In this document: positions 7,433 to 16,641 of the stretch, piece by piece
Position numbering within the stretch: the stretch's first letter is position 1
How the letters are laid out: every line of letters starts with the position of its first letter
The notes under the pieces: generated by a model
Seen by the model: the letters and a program-made list of their open reading frames with translations, nothing else
Database searches by the model: none
Told to the model about the DNA's origin: nothing
Program-made: the position numbers and the translations under genes
Assembly (NCBI GenBank): GCA_030058085.1
Contig: JASGTU010000164.1
Coordinates: 1-55,105 of the forward strand
Direction: 5' to 3'
DNA from: Chloroflexota bacterium
GTDB lineage: Bacteria; Chloroflexota; Anaerolineae; Caldilineales; Caldilineaceae
DNA length: 55,105 nt

Positions 7433-8653
7433 ATGGACCCCTATGAGCTTTTTGTACGCGAGCTGCGTTACGCACTAAACCATCTCTACGAACCCGAGTT
7501 GCTGCGACACAGCCCTCTGCATGAGTTGATCGCCAAGTCGGACAGACCGCAGGCGTCGCTAGCCGAATTCTTGACGGCCGCGATTGAGGCTTTGACGCCC
7601 CCGATCAACGAGGCGGCGAATTCACCCGCCTGGCATGTCTACGAGTTGCTCTACTACCGGTACGTGCAACGGGCTAGCCAGGGCGATCTGGCTAAGCAGT
7701 TGGCGTGCAGCATCCGCCAGGTGCGACGGGAGCAGGCGCATGCGCTCTCCGTATTGGCGGAGAACTTGGCGCGCCAAGCCGGCTATGCGCACGGCGAATG
7801 GCCCCAATGGGACGATGAGCGTAGCGGCGCTGCAGACGGCGCCGACGACCCGCTGCGCGATGAGTATGAGGTTACTCTGGCAAGCGGCGAAGGGGCATGT
7901 ACGGAGATTGGCGCAGAGCTGTCGGCGGTCTCCGAGCTGCTGGAGCCTCTGCTCGCGCGATATAAGGTTTCGTTGCAACTGCCGCCGGATAGCGAGTACT
8001 GGCTCACCTCCATGCCGAGCGTATTCGTGCGTCAGACGCTGATCGGCCTGCTGACGCATCTCGTTCCCTCCTGCGCCGGCGGCGCCGTGCGGATTGGGGT
8101 CGCCCAAAAGGAAGGGCGCGTGCATGTGCGCATCCAAGGGGCAAAGGCCGGCATAGGGCATTGGGCAAAGAGCCAGCAAGACAGTCTGGATGAGACGCGC
8201 TTTTTGCTGGAAATGAACGGGGGCAAGCTGGATATCGCCTCGCAGGGGACCGATCTGCTCGAAGCGCTGCTTACACTGCCTGCGGTCCAGGCAGAGACGG
8301 TCTTGGCGATAGACGACAACAGAGACGTCTTGCAACTCTTTACCCGTTATACGGAAGGAACCCAGTTTGCTCTGTTTCCGTGCAGCGATCCGGCAGGCGC
8401 ATTGCGGCTGGCAAAGGAGCGGAAGCCCCGGATCATCACGCTCGACATCATGATGGCGGGGGTTGATGGGTGGCAACTCATGCGCGAATTGCGCGAGAAC
8501 CGCGCTACGGCGAATACGCCGATCATCGTTTGTTCGGTCTTGGCGCAGAACGAACTAGCCGAGATGCTTGGCGCAGACGACTTCGTGTGCAAGCCGGTCA
8601 GCCGCGAGGCGTATTTGGCCGCGCTGGAGCGTCAGATGCGGCAACGGGCGTGA
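7433..8653 (+). CDS. HTH-receiver regulatory protein (response regulator)
   Basis: A 406-residue protein. The ATG at 7433 has GGAGGA 6 bp upstream; the longer frame from 7331 would begin inside the predicted promoter. Order: residues 1-65 helical (MDPYELFVRELRYALNHLYEPELLRHSP); about 70-125 a helix-turn-helix-like part (YYRYVQRASQGDLAKQLACSIRQVRREQAHAL); about 160-285 an ATPase-like region without clear N or G boxes; about 285-405 a receiver domain with IDDNRD, the phospho-acceptor Asp in IITLDIMMAGVDG and the Lys in FVCKPVS. Divergent from the sugar-uptake operon and convergent with a hybrid kinase, which is the likely partner. It may control the uptake operon (inference). Confidence 0.8.
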   Translation: MDPYELFVRELRYALNHLYEPELLRHSPLHELIAKSDRPQASLAEFLTAAIEALTPPINEAANSPAWHVYELLYYRYVQRASQGDLAKQLACSIRQVRREQAHALSVLAENLARQAGYAHGEWPQWDDERSGAADGADDPLRDEYEVTLASGEGACTEIGAELSAVSELLEPLLARYKVSLQLPPDSEYWLTSMPSVFVRQTLIGLLTHLVPSCAGGAVRIGVAQKEGRVHVRIQGAKAGIGHWAKSQQDSLDETRFLLEMNGGKLDIASQGTDLLEALLTLPAVQAETVLAIDDNRDVLQLFTRYTEGTQFALFPCSDPAGALRLAKERKPRIITLDIMMAGVDGWQLMRELRENRATANTPIIVCSVLAQNELAEMLGADDFVCKPVSREAYLAALERQMRQRA

Positions 8654-10874
8654 CGGTTTGCGCCAAGGCGCCGATCACGTCGATCAGCTCTTTACTCGTG
8701 AAGCCGCTTGAACGGGAGAGGGTTAGGCGGCTGGTGATCACCGGTTCGCCAATCGGGTCCTGTGCAGAGGTGACCACGATTCTGATGTTCTGCAGAGCCG
8801 GTTCTTGCTTGCGTGCGGCAAGCACCTCAAATCCGGTCATATCAGGCATGACCAGATCGAGCAGAACCAGGTCCGGGCGGCGGCTGCGCATGAGTTCGAG
8901 TGCGCGTGCGCCGCTGCTTGCGCGCAAAATGGTGTAGTTTCGCTCGTGGGCGGCTAGCATGCGGGCGAACAACTGGACAGCCTCATCTTCATCATCTACG
9001 ATTAGGATCGTGTCCGCCGGCGGGTCCAGGCTCGTCACGGCGGACAGCAAATCCTCGTGCGAAATCGGTTTGATCAGATATCCGTCAACGCCCAGGTGAG
9101 CGGCGGCTGACGGCGTGCTTGGCGCGGAGCAGGCCACAACAGGCAGCCAATAGGGGACAGCCCTAAGCGACGCCTCCAGGTCGCTAAGTTGTGCTGCGTC
9201 AGACTGATTGAGAACCGCCATTTGCGCGGTTGTGTGGCACAGATCCGCGACGGCCTCGCCGATGGTCGATGCGAGCGCTAGTTCCATCTGATCGCGCAGG
9301 TGATAGAGCGCCGACGAATAGAGACTGCCCTCGGCGTCTATAAAGAGCACGCGCCTGTCGATGGCAGGAAGCTCGCGGCGATGGCCGTCTGCACGACGGC
9401 GATGGGCAAAGTCGCGTGATATCCAGCGACCGGGGCCGCTTGTTTGCTTGGGGGGCGCCTCGATGGGAAGGCTGAAGGCGAAGCACGCCCCGGCGCTGGG
9501 TTTCGATTCTAGCCACATGCGCCCGCCGTGCAGTTCGACGAGCTTGCGGCTGATCGCCAAGCCCAGGCCGGTGCCGCTCTGCTCGCCGCGGTAGGCGATT
9601 TCCAACTGGCGGAAAGGCTCAAAAAGAAAAGGCTTCTCCTCTTCTGAAATCCCCGGTCCGGTGTCTTCGACGGTGACCACTGCTTCGTTCTTCTCGACCC
9701 AAGCGCGAATGGTGACGCCGCCATTTTCGAGGACGCGCCCCGCGTTGCTCAAAAGGTTCAAGATAACTTGGCGGATGCGCGTGGCGTCGCACAGCACATC
9801 GGGCAGGTCCGGCGCTATCTCCATCCGGATCCACAGATGCTTGGAGTCAAACAGGCTTTGTACGGCTTGGGCGGCTTCGACCGACAGAGCGGGGATCGAA
9901 GCGTAAGACAGCGAGATCTTCATGTAGCCGGCGTCGGCTTTGCTCAGGTCGAGGACGTCGTCTACCAGCTTGGAAAGGTGCATGGCGTTGCGCTGAATGG
10001 CCGAGATGTCCGCCAGGAGTTCGGGAGGGAGTCTTCTGCGGTAGGTGAGAGGGGCTTTGGCGATCAAGCTGCTGAAGCCGATGATCATGTTGAGCGGCGT
10101 GCGCAACTCGTGGCTCACGTTGGCGACGAACGTTTCTTTGGCCTGACGAGCCTCGTCTACGGCGCGTTGAGTCGCCAAGAGCATGGCGTTCAGGCGGCCC
10201 ATTTCCTTGTATGCACTGTGCAGGTCTTCGTAAGCCTGGTTTAGCTCTTCTTGGCGATCTCGACTTTCTTCAAGCATCCTGCGCACGGCCGAATAGTGAT
10301 ACCACGATTCCGCTGTGGCCGTGCGCAAAGGGCGGAGCGCGGCCCCTACGAGCGCGATCCCGCACCAGATAGCGATAAGCGTAATGTCGAGAGATTCGAG
10401 GTGAAAGTACGCGGGTTGCAAAGCGAAAAGCGTTATCAGCAACCCGGAGACGATAGCTCCCCAGATGATGCCCGCCTTCAATCCCAGGTAGACGGTCACG
10501 AGAAGACAGGGCAGGGCGAGCAACGTCAGGGCTGCGGGCAATTGAAAAAGAACGCTGCCTAACACGACGACAGAACTCGTGCCCAAGGCGATAACCCATG
10601 CGCCATAGGGATAGTGTAGACGGAGGCGCCAGGCAGCGAAAGAAACGGCGCAGAGGGCGATTCCCATCATGTCGCGGCGTCGAATGAAAGCGGCGTCATG
10701 TGTGACCCACAACAGGACCACGGCAGCCGCTAAGAAGAGACCGATGGATATGAGCGGAAACGAGCTGTTTTGAAGTCCGCGCAGGTATGTTTGCAGCAGC
10801 GCGTCTTCGTCATCCAACGGCGAGTCTGTATGCGGGGATTTCGGCGGCGGGGCGATTTCGGAAAGTTGTGTCAT
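8598..10874 (-). CDS. Membrane hybrid sensor histidine kinase with receiver domain(s)
   Basis: A 758-residue protein starting MTQLSEIAPPP. Residues about 40-190 carry roughly six membrane helices, with no recognised extracellular sensor. A coiled segment (QEELNQAYEDLHSAYKEM) leads to HisKA (FVANVSHELRTPLNMIIGF, phospho-His) and HATPase (QVILNLLSNAGRVL; DTGPGI; GTGLGLAI). After it comes a degenerate receiver-like stretch (RVLFIDAEGSLYSSALYH) without the acidic pocket, then a good receiver (ILIVDDEDEAVQLF; LVLLDLVMPDMTG). The last 56 bp overlap the 3' end of the convergent HTH-receiver gene. Probably they form one phosphorelay. Confidence 0.9.
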   Translation of the reverse strand: MTQLSEIAPPPKSPHTDSPLDDEDALLQTYLRGLQNSSFPLISIGLFLAAAVVLLWVTHDAAFIRRRDMMGIALCAVSFAAWRLRLHYPYGAWVIALGTSSVVVLGSVLFQLPAALTLLALPCLLVTVYLGLKAGIIWGAIVSGLLITLFALQPAYFHLESLDITLIAIWCGIALVGAALRPLRTATAESWYHYSAVRRMLEESRDRQEELNQAYEDLHSAYKEMGRLNAMLLATQRAVDEARQAKETFVANVSHELRTPLNMIIGFSSLIAKAPLTYRRRLPPELLADISAIQRNAMHLSKLVDDVLDLSKADAGYMKISLSYASIPALSVEAAQAVQSLFDSKHLWIRMEIAPDLPDVLCDATRIRQVILNLLSNAGRVLENGGVTIRAWVEKNEAVVTVEDTGPGISEEEKPFLFEPFRQLEIAYRGEQSGTGLGLAISRKLVELHGGRMWLESKPSAGACFAFSLPIEAPPKQTSGPGRWISRDFAHRRRADGHRRELPAIDRRVLFIDAEGSLYSSALYHLRDQMELALASTIGEAVADLCHTTAQMAVLNQSDAAQLSDLEASLRAVPYWLPVVACSAPSTPSAAAHLGVDGYLIKPISHEDLLSAVTSLDPPADTILIVDDEDEAVQLFARMLAAHERNYTILRASSGARALELMRSRRPDLVLLDLVMPDMTGFEVLAARKQEPALQNIRIVVTSAQDPIGEPVITSRLTLSRSSGFTSKELIDVIGALAQTVTPVAASDAPARPNTPRG

Positions 10875-11125
10875 GGCAGTTTCTGGGCGAAGCATAGATG
10901 GTCAAGGAGAAGACATGCGGACCGGCGCACATCCTGTTTGATTCTACTATCGGCCATGCGTTTCGGCGAACGTAGGGGGTGAGGATGCTTGGCGCTACTC
11001 CGGCAGGTTTGATATACTCCCAGCAAGAACAGCCCTATTTTGCGCCGGTCATGTGCGACCGGCGGGCGGCGTTCGTCCAAGCTGATCCCCGCGCTACGGC
11101 GCTCCACACGAACGGCAAACCAGCT

Positions 11126-12055
11126 ATGCAACGACCGAAAATCTGCGTTGTCGGCGCCTCGAATATTGACCTTATCAGCTATGCCCCGCGCCTGCCCAAG
11201 TTGGGCGAGACGATCCCCGGCACGCGCTTCCAGATGGGCTTCGGCGGCAAAGGCGCCAATCAGGCCGTGATGGCCGCCAAGCTCGGTGGAGACGTGGCGA
11301 TTGTAACCAAGGTAGGGCAGGACATCTTCGGCGAGGATACGCGCAAGAACTTTGCCAAGTACGGCATCGATACAACCTATGCCTTCACCGCCGCCGACTC
11401 GTTTACCGGCGTGGCGCCGATCTGGGTTGAGGAGAGCAGCGGCAACAACGCCATCATCGTGGCGCTAGGCGCCAACGACCTGCTCAGCCCGGCGGACGTG
11501 GGGCAGGCTCGCCCCGCGCTGGAGGCGGCCCAGGTGGTCGTTTGCCAGTGGGAGCTGCAACTGGACACGGCGTTGGCGGCGCTGCGCATCGCACGCGCGG
11601 CGGGCGTGATGACGATCTTCAACCCGGCGCCGGCGCGCAGTTCGCTGCCCGACGAGGCCTACACACTGAGCGACATCTTCTGCCCCAACGAGAGCGAAAC
11701 CGAATTGCTGACCGGCATGCCGGTCGCGACCATCGACGAGGCGGCCGCGGCTGGGCGCGAATGCCTAGCGCGTGGCGCGGGCAACGTCATCCTCACCCTG
11801 GGCGAGCGCGGCAGTCTGTTGGTGACGCACGAGCAGATCGCCCATGTGCCCGCGCCGCAGGTGCGGGCCGTCGACACCACCGGCGCGGGCGACGCCTTCG
11901 TGGGCAGCCTTGCCTACTTCCTGGCTGCCGGCCGTACGCTCACGTCCGCCGTCGAGCGGGCCAACCGCATCGCGGCTGTCAGCGTGCAGGCCCCCGGCAC
12001 GCAGAGCAGCTTCCCGGATGTAGCCGACTTGCCGTCCGAGTTGCTGGCGGGCTGA
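11126..12055 (+). CDS. rbsK: Ribokinase (PfkB family carbohydrate kinase)
   Basis: A 309-residue PfkB-family kinase. The ATG at 11126 gives the standard start MQRPKICVVGASNIDLISYAPRLP. Motif 1 is GFGGKGANQAVMAAKLGG; motif 2 with the catalytic Asp is VDTTGAGDAFVGSLAYFL; NPAPARSSLPDEAYTLSDIFCPNESE matches ribokinase rather than fructokinase. Expected reaction: ATP-dependent phosphorylation of ribose to ribose-5-phosphate; another sugar is possible. Longer upstream frames contain a hairpin leader and no ribosome site. It stands alone, closed by a strong terminator. Confidence 0.88.
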   Translation: MQRPKICVVGASNIDLISYAPRLPKLGETIPGTRFQMGFGGKGANQAVMAAKLGGDVAIVTKVGQDIFGEDTRKNFAKYGIDTTYAFTAADSFTGVAPIWVEESSGNNAIIVALGANDLLSPADVGQARPALEAAQVVVCQWELQLDTALAALRIARAAGVMTIFNPAPARSSLPDEAYTLSDIFCPNESETELLTGMPVATIDEAAAAGRECLARGAGNVILTLGERGSLLVTHEQIAHVPAPQVRAVDTTGAGDAFVGSLAYFLAAGRTLTSAVERANRIAAVSVQAPGTQSSFPDVADLPSELLAG

Positions 12056-12080
12056 ACGACGCGCGCCAAACCGATACGAA

Positions 12081-12129
12081 CAAAAAGACGCAGAGCAGCG
12101 AGTTGAGTCTGCTCTGCGTCCTGTTTTAT
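12081..12129. terminator. Bidirectional rho-independent terminator
   Basis: GACGCAGAGCAG (12087-12098) pairs perfectly with 12109-12120, a 12-bp stem with a 10-nt loop. A U-run follows on the plus strand (CTGTTTTAT) and an A-run precedes it (CAAAAA at 12081-12086), which is a U-run for minus-strand transcripts. It serves the convergent ribokinase and feo genes. Confidence 0.9.
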
Positions 12130-12155
12130 CTGCCGACGCCCGGCGTGTCGCAAGT

Positions 12156-13616
12156 CTAGGCGACGAAAAGCCCCCACACCTGCGCCACGACAAACGTGAC
12201 CAGGAGCCCCATTACCACCGGCAGGAGCGCGGCCACCGCGGTCCATTTGGCGCTGCCCGACTCGCGGTAGATGGTGTAGATCGTGGTGCTGCACGGGTTG
12301 TGGATCAGGCTGAAGAGCATCAGGTTGATGCCGGTCAGCAGCGTCCAGCCGCCCGCCTGCAGGATGGAATAGGTGGCGTTCTGGCTCGCCAACTCAAAGA
12401 TAACGCCTGCGCCTGCGCCGGCCTCGTGCATGCCCGTAGACAGGACGGTCAGCATCAAGATGGTGGGCAGGACGATCTCGTTGGCCGGGATGGCGACGAT
12501 ATAGGCGACCAGGATCACGCCGTTGAGGCCGATGAGCAGGCCGACGGGGTTGAGGAACCCGATGAGGTGTTCGGCGATGCTCGGCCCGCCGATGTGGATG
12601 TTGGCGATCAGCCAGATGACCGCGCCCGCGGGCAGGGCAAAGACGATGGCGCGCCACAGCACGTAGAGCGTGCGGTCGATGATCGAGGTGTAGATCGTCT
12701 GCAGGATGCGCGGCGGGCGATAGGGGGGCAACTCCAGGCTGTAGGCGCTGGCTTCGCCCTTGAGCACCGTACGTGAGAGGCCGGCGGAGACCAGGAAGGT
12801 CAACAGAATGCCGAGCATGGTCACGCCGACAACAGCCGTGGCCGAAACCAGGCCGGCCAGGTGAGCGGGGGCCAGCGCGCCGATGAAGAGCGTAGCGATG
12901 AGAATCTGCGTGGGCCAGCGCCCGTTGCACAGCGCAAAGTTGTTGGTGATCATGGCGATGAGTCGTTCGCGCGGGCTGTCGATGATGCGCGTCGCCACCA
13001 CGCCCGCAGCATTGCAGCCGAAGCCCATCATCATGCTCAGCGACTGCTTGCCGTGTGCGCCGGATTTGCGGAATAGGTTGTCCAGGTTGAAGGCGACGCG
13101 CGGCAGGTAGCCGGCATCTTCCAGCAACGTGAACAGCGGGAAAAAGATCGCCATGGGCGGCAGCATCACGCTCACAACCCAGGCCGTGGTCAGGTACATG
13201 CCGTCGATCAGCAGGCCGCTCAGCTGCCAGGGCAGGCCAATCCCGTCCGCTAGCTGTTTGAGCGCGGGGTGACCCCAGTCGACTAGGAGCATGGCAAGCC
13301 AACGCGACGGGAGGTTGGCGCCGGCGATCGTGATCCAAAAGACCAGCGTAAAGAGCAGGATCATGAGGGGGAAGCCCCAGAGGCGGCTGGTGACGATGCG
13401 GTCGATGGTGCGGTCCAGGGCCAGGCGCGGGGACGCCCCCGGCCGGGTGACGACGCTGTCGGCGATGGCGGCGGCCTCGGCGTAGGCGGCCTCGACGATC
13501 TTTTCGTGGAAGTCGCCGCTGATCTGCCAGCGCAGCGCCTGGGCTGTGGACAGAATGTCGTCCGGCTGTACGCCGTCTGTAGACGGGTGCATAGTCTCTG
13601 CGGTTGAAGCGGTCAT
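12156..13616 (-). CDS. feoB: FeoB membrane half (ferrous iron permease, nucleoside-recognition/Gate domain)
   Basis: A 486-residue protein corresponding to the C-terminal membrane part of FeoB. About eight to ten transmembrane helices include the hallmark [25 protein letters not shown] and the Gate motif [22 protein letters not shown]. Residues 1-80 resemble the helical linker that follows the G domain in full-length FeoB ([36 protein letters not shown]). The GTPase half is the gene upstream, overlapping by 4 bp (ATGA), so the two should be translated in a coupled way and reassemble as the Fe2+ transporter. There is no terminal FeoC-like domain. Confidence 0.93.
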   Translation of the reverse strand: MTASTAETMHPSTDGVQPDDILSTAQALRWQISGDFHEKIVEAAYAEAAAIADSVVTRPGASPRLALDRTIDRIVTSRLWGFPLMILLFTLVFWITIAGANLPSRWLAMLLVDWGHPALKQLADGIGLPWQLSGLLIDGMYLTTAWVVSVMLPPMAIFFPLFTLLEDAGYLPRVAFNLDNLFRKSGAHGKQSLSMMMGFGCNAAGVVATRIIDSPRERLIAMITNNFALCNGRWPTQILIATLFIGALAPAHLAGLVSATAVVGVTMLGILLTFLVSAGLSRTVLKGEASAYSLELPPYRPPRILQTIYTSIIDRTLYVLWRAIVFALPAGAVIWLIANIHIGGPSIAEHLIGFLNPVGLLIGLNGVILVAYIVAIPANEIVLPTILMLTVLSTGMHEAGAGAGVIFELASQNATYSILQAGGWTLLTGINLMLFSLIHNPCSTTIYTIYRESGSAKWTAVAALLPVVMGLLVTFVVAQVWGLFVA

Positions 13617-14455
13617 CGGGCCATCTCCAGTTCTATGGGATGCGCAGTTTCGATTGGGACCGGCTCGCCGCGGGTCAGGTCGCCTAGCTCGCCGTTGCGC
13701 AGGGCTGCGGTGATGCTTTCATCTCCGTCGAGCAGGCGCAGGGCGACCCAGCGTGCGTTGGGCAGTCCGGGGTACAAGGCGTGTATCTGGCGCACGAGCG
13801 TGGACACGGCGTGCTTCAGCGCGGGCGGTTCGTTGCGCAGCCGCCGCGGCTTGCACACGGTGCGCCCGGTCGCCACGTCTGCAACTGCGGCGAGCAGTTC
13901 GGGCAGCCCCTCGCGGTAGCGGGCGGCGGTGGGGACAACGGGCACGCCCAGCCGCCGCGCCAGGGCACGGTCGTCGACTTCGAGGCCGTGCCGTCGCGCC
14001 TCGTCCATCAGGTTCAGGCAAACCACAACCCGGTCGGTGATTTCGAGGACCTGGAGCGCCAGATTGAGGTTGCGCTCCAGTTGGGTGGCGTCGACCACGA
14101 CGATGGTCACGTCGGGCTGGCCGAAGAGGATGAAATCGCGCGCCACTTCTTCGTCGGGGCTGGAGGCAAGCAGGGAATACGTGCCGGGCAGGTCGACGAG
14201 CTTGTAGCGATGACTGTCGTACTCGAAGCCCCCTTCGGCGCGGGTGACGGTCTTGCCGGGCCAGTTGCCGGTGTGCTGGCGCAGGCCGGTTAGGGCGTTA
14301 AAAACGGTGCTCTTGCCCACGTTTGGGTTGCCGGCTAGGGCGACGACATAGTCCCAATCGCTCATGTCGACGCCGAGGCGCAGGAGGTTGCCTGCGTTGT
14401 GCACCGGGCAAGTTTCGCAGGCGGCGTGGGTTCGGATACTCTTCTGTTCGGTCAT
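13613..14455 (-). CDS. feoB: FeoB GTPase half (G-protein and guanine-dissociation-inhibitor domains)
   Basis: A 280-residue soluble G protein. Seen in order: a Cys-containing leader (AACETCPVH, residues 11-19), G1 GNPNVGKST (about 42-50), G2 T in [10 protein letters not shown]3 DLPGTYSL, G4 NLMDEA, then the helical GDI-like domain to the end. In most bacteria this is fused to the membrane half; here it is a separate gene that overlaps both neighbours by 4 bp. [11 protein letters not shown] at the start could bind metal or a partner. GTP binding would gate the permease made by the next gene. Confidence 0.93.
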   Translation of the reverse strand: MTEQKSIRTHAACETCPVHNAGNLLRLGVDMSDWDYVVALAGNPNVGKSTVFNALTGLRQHTGNWPGKTVTRAEGGFEYDSHRYKLVDLPGTYSLLASSPDEEVARDFILFGQPDVTIVVVDATQLERNLNLALQVLEITDRVVVCLNLMDEARRHGLEVDDRALARRLGVPVVPTAARYREGLPELLAAVADVATGRTVCKPRRLRNEPPALKHAVSTLVRQIHALYPGLPNARWVALRLLDGDESITAALRNGELGDLTRGEPVPIETAHPIELEMAR

Positions 14456-15501
14456 ATGGCTTCCCCTGTCGGGTGTTCGATATCAATTAGGCGGGCTTGC
14501 TGTCTGCGCAAGGCGATCAGCGCGCCGCGAATACGGTAGGCAATGGGATCGCCGCTAGGGCTGATGAGTTCGGCTGTGATCTTCGTGCCGGGCAGGATGC
14601 CCAGGTCGAGCAGGCGACGGCGTTCTATGCCGCGGCAGCGTGAGGAGAGGCGAACCACCTTTGCCGACTCGCCAGGCTGCAGGCTGTCCAGATGGCGCGA
14701 AGGGGTGTCGTCGACCGCCTCGGCCGCGGGCAGCGCGCGCACCGATACGTTGGCGGCGGCGATGGGCGCCAGCACGTGCTCCTTGCCGTCCGCCCAGAAG
14801 CGCACGCGCGTGGGCGATGTTTCAAGCACTTGCAGGCGCATGCCCGGGTAGAGGCTTTCGGCCATCAACTGGGCGTAGACGGCTTCCGGCTCATCCTCCA
14901 AGTGGACGATCTGCAGCGGCTTGTCCGGCGCCATGCCGTTGAGCGGCTTGCCGCCGTGATAGACCAGATCGCCCTCGGCCGTGGGGATGGGATCGCCGTG
15001 AGGGTCGTGCATTGGGTGGCCGAGTTGGCTGGAGAGGGCGGCGAGATCGTCCTCGGATAGGGTGTGCTCGGCCCAGTCGGCGCGCTCGTGCCACTCGCTT
15101 TCGGCAAAGCCTGTCTTTTCGGCCAGGTAGCGCTCCCACAGGCGATGGGCGCGCAGCACGTTGAGCGCGTAGGTCTCGCCTTCAGACGTGAGGCGGATGT
15201 CGCCGTTGTGTAGTTCGACGAGTTCAAGCTCGGTGAGGCGCTCGACGAGCCGGGCGGCGCGGTCGGCGGAGATATTGGCGGCCCCGGCCAAACTCTGGAG
15301 AGTCGGCTTGCGCTGGCGCAACCGCGCCCCGTATAGATGTTTGAGCGCGTCTTCGATGAGCACGCGCTCGTCGAGGCGCCGGGCGCGACGCCAGCGGGCA
15401 AAGAGACCTGATCCCGGCCAGAAAACCAGGGCTAGGAGAACGGCGATGAGGGCGAGGATGAGAAGGGCGATGAGCGGTTGGATAAGTGGCGGCTGTGTCA
15501 T
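14452..15501 (-). CDS. Membrane-anchored DtxR-family regulator fused to FeoA
   Basis: A 349-residue fusion. The ATG at 15501 is taken (a TTG two codons earlier also exists). Order: a membrane helix at about residues 6-30 (LIALLILALIAVLLALVFW); a basic stretch; a DtxR winged helix (about 45-120: LKHLYGARLRQRKPTLQSLAGAANISADRAARLVERLTELELV); the dimerisation domain with putative metal ligands in WAEHTLSEDDL and GHPMHDPHGDPIP; an SH3-like region; and a FeoA domain at the C-terminus (LQPGESAKVVRLSSRCRGIERRRLLDLGILPGTKI). It heads the feo operon. It should both sense iron and supply FeoA to FeoB; the membrane anchor on a DNA-binding protein is unusual. Confidence 0.88.
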   Translation of the reverse strand: MTQPPLIQPLIALLILALIAVLLALVFWPGSGLFARWRRARRLDERVLIEDALKHLYGARLRQRKPTLQSLAGAANISADRAARLVERLTELELVELHNGDIRLTSEGETYALNVLRAHRLWERYLAEKTGFAESEWHERADWAEHTLSEDDLAALSSQLGHPMHDPHGDPIPTAEGDLVYHGGKPLNGMAPDKPLQIVHLEDEPEAVYAQLMAESLYPGMRLQVLETSPTRVRFWADGKEHVLAPIAAANVSVRALPAAEAVDDTPSRHLDSLQPGESAKVVRLSSRCRGIERRRLLDLGILPGTKITAELISPSGDPIAYRIRGALIALRRQQARLIDIEHPTGEAI

Positions 15502-15619
15502 ATACAAGTCTGCTTTTCTAGTTCCAATGCTGCTTCTTTAGTCGGTTTGGCTGCACCAGGTTCAGCATAGATGATGATGCGCCAAAAACGAAGAATCGTA
15601 AAGTCTAATCATGGCGTTA

Positions 15620-15652
15620 ATCTTAGCACACATTATTTTTAGTGTCAACTAA
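15620..15652 (-). promoter_or_regulatory. feo promoter with overlapping DtxR-like operator
   Basis: Minus strand: -35 TTGACA (15643-15648, perfect), 17-bp spacer, -10 TAAGAT (15620-15625). The -35 sits inside an interrupted palindrome TTAGTTGACACTAA (15639-15652), whose TTAG...CTAA ends resemble DtxR/IdeR-family operators (TTAGGTTAACCTAA type). A repressor bound there would block polymerase. The leader would be about 110 nt. The site is upstream of the gene for a DtxR-family protein, so iron-dependent autoregulation is the simple reading. Confidence 0.65.
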
Positions 15653-15846
15653 CATTTTCTGCAGATACGCGTTCTGGGTTTTCGGCGTACTCGTCAGACC
15701 CGATCATAGGAGCGTTAGGGATAGCGCAAGATTTTACGTCCGGCGGCAAGGATGCCGCCTCTGCGGTCTATCCGGTCATGGATTTGGGGGCGGAGCTGTG
15801 CGACGGTCGTGTGCGCGCCGATGCGAGAGGGGCTCGTCTGGCGGCT

Positions 15847-16641
15847 TTACGTCGCGGGGATGCGGGTCGCAGGGACGCGGGGCGGCTCGCCAGTCTCTTG
15901 GGGCAAGCCTTGCGGGTGGACGGCATGGTCGCCCACGATTTCGCCGTCCGCCAGCGTGATGCGTCGCGAGGTGCGCTCTGCCAGTTCTTCGTCGTGCGTG
16001 ACCATGAGGATGGTTTTGCCCTGTCGAACGAGGTCTTCAAACAGCTTGAAGACCGAATCGGCGGAGCGGGTATCGAGGTTGCCGGTCGGCTCGTCGGCGA
16101 CGATCAGCGGCGGGTCGTTGGCCATGGCTCTGGCGATGGCGACGCGCTGCTGTTGGCCTCCGGAAATCTCGCTGGGCAGCTTGTTCGCCTCGCTTGCCAT
16201 GTCCACTTGGTGCAAGAGGTCAAGCGCGCGCGCTTCTCGTTCGCTTGGCTTGAACATGTCGCAGAAGTCCATGGGCAGCATGACGTTTTCGATGCAGGAG
16301 AGCATGGGGAGAAGCTGGAAGAACTGGAAGATGACGCCGATGTTGCGTCCGCGCCATTCGGCCATCGGCCCCTCCGCCAGCTTATGGATGGCGGTATCGG
16401 CGATGTAGATCTCGCCGTCGGTAGGCCGGTCGATGCCCGTGATCATGTTGATCAGGGTGGATTTGCCGCTGCCTGATTTGCCGACTACCGCCACGAATTC
16501 GCCGGCGCCGATGGACAGGTCGACGTCGCGCAGGGCGATGAACTCGCCGGCGGGGGTTTGATAGGACTTGAGGATGCGTTCCAGGCGGATCAAGGGCGGG
16601 CCGCCGCTGGCGCGCCGCCCGTTGGCGGCGATCTCACTCAT
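15847..16641 (-). CDS. ABC transporter ATP-binding protein (MacB/LolD type)
   Basis: A 264-residue ATPase: Walker [10 protein letters not shown] (about residues 53-61), Q-loop in [23 protein letters not shown], signature [14 protein letters not shown], Walker [15 protein letters not shown]-loop VTHDEELA. The [11 protein letters not shown] and [11 protein letters not shown] wording is typical of the LolD/MacB/FtsE subfamily that powers mechanotransmission rather than substrate translocation. It is the last gene of a three-gene leftward operon and overlaps the permease gene by 8 bp. Confidence 0.93.
   Translation of the reverse strand: MSEIAANGRRASGGPPLIRLERILKSYQTPAGEFIALRDVDLSIGAGEFVAVVGKSGSGKSTLINMITGIDRPTDGEIYIADTAIHKLAEGPMAEWRGRNIGVIFQFFQLLPMLSCIENVMLPMDFCDMFKPSEREARALDLLHQVDMASEANKLPSEISGGQQQRVAIARAMANDPPLIVADEPTGNLDTRSADSVFKLFEDLVRQGKTILMVTHDEELAERTSRRITLADGEIVGDHAVHPQGLPQETGEPPRVPATRIPAT

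Noticed and set aside
11041-11063. GCCGGTC/GACCGGC hairpin before ribokinase
   Set aside because: 7-bp stem with no U-run; common by chance in GC-rich leaders, and no riboswitch or leader-peptide features are visible.
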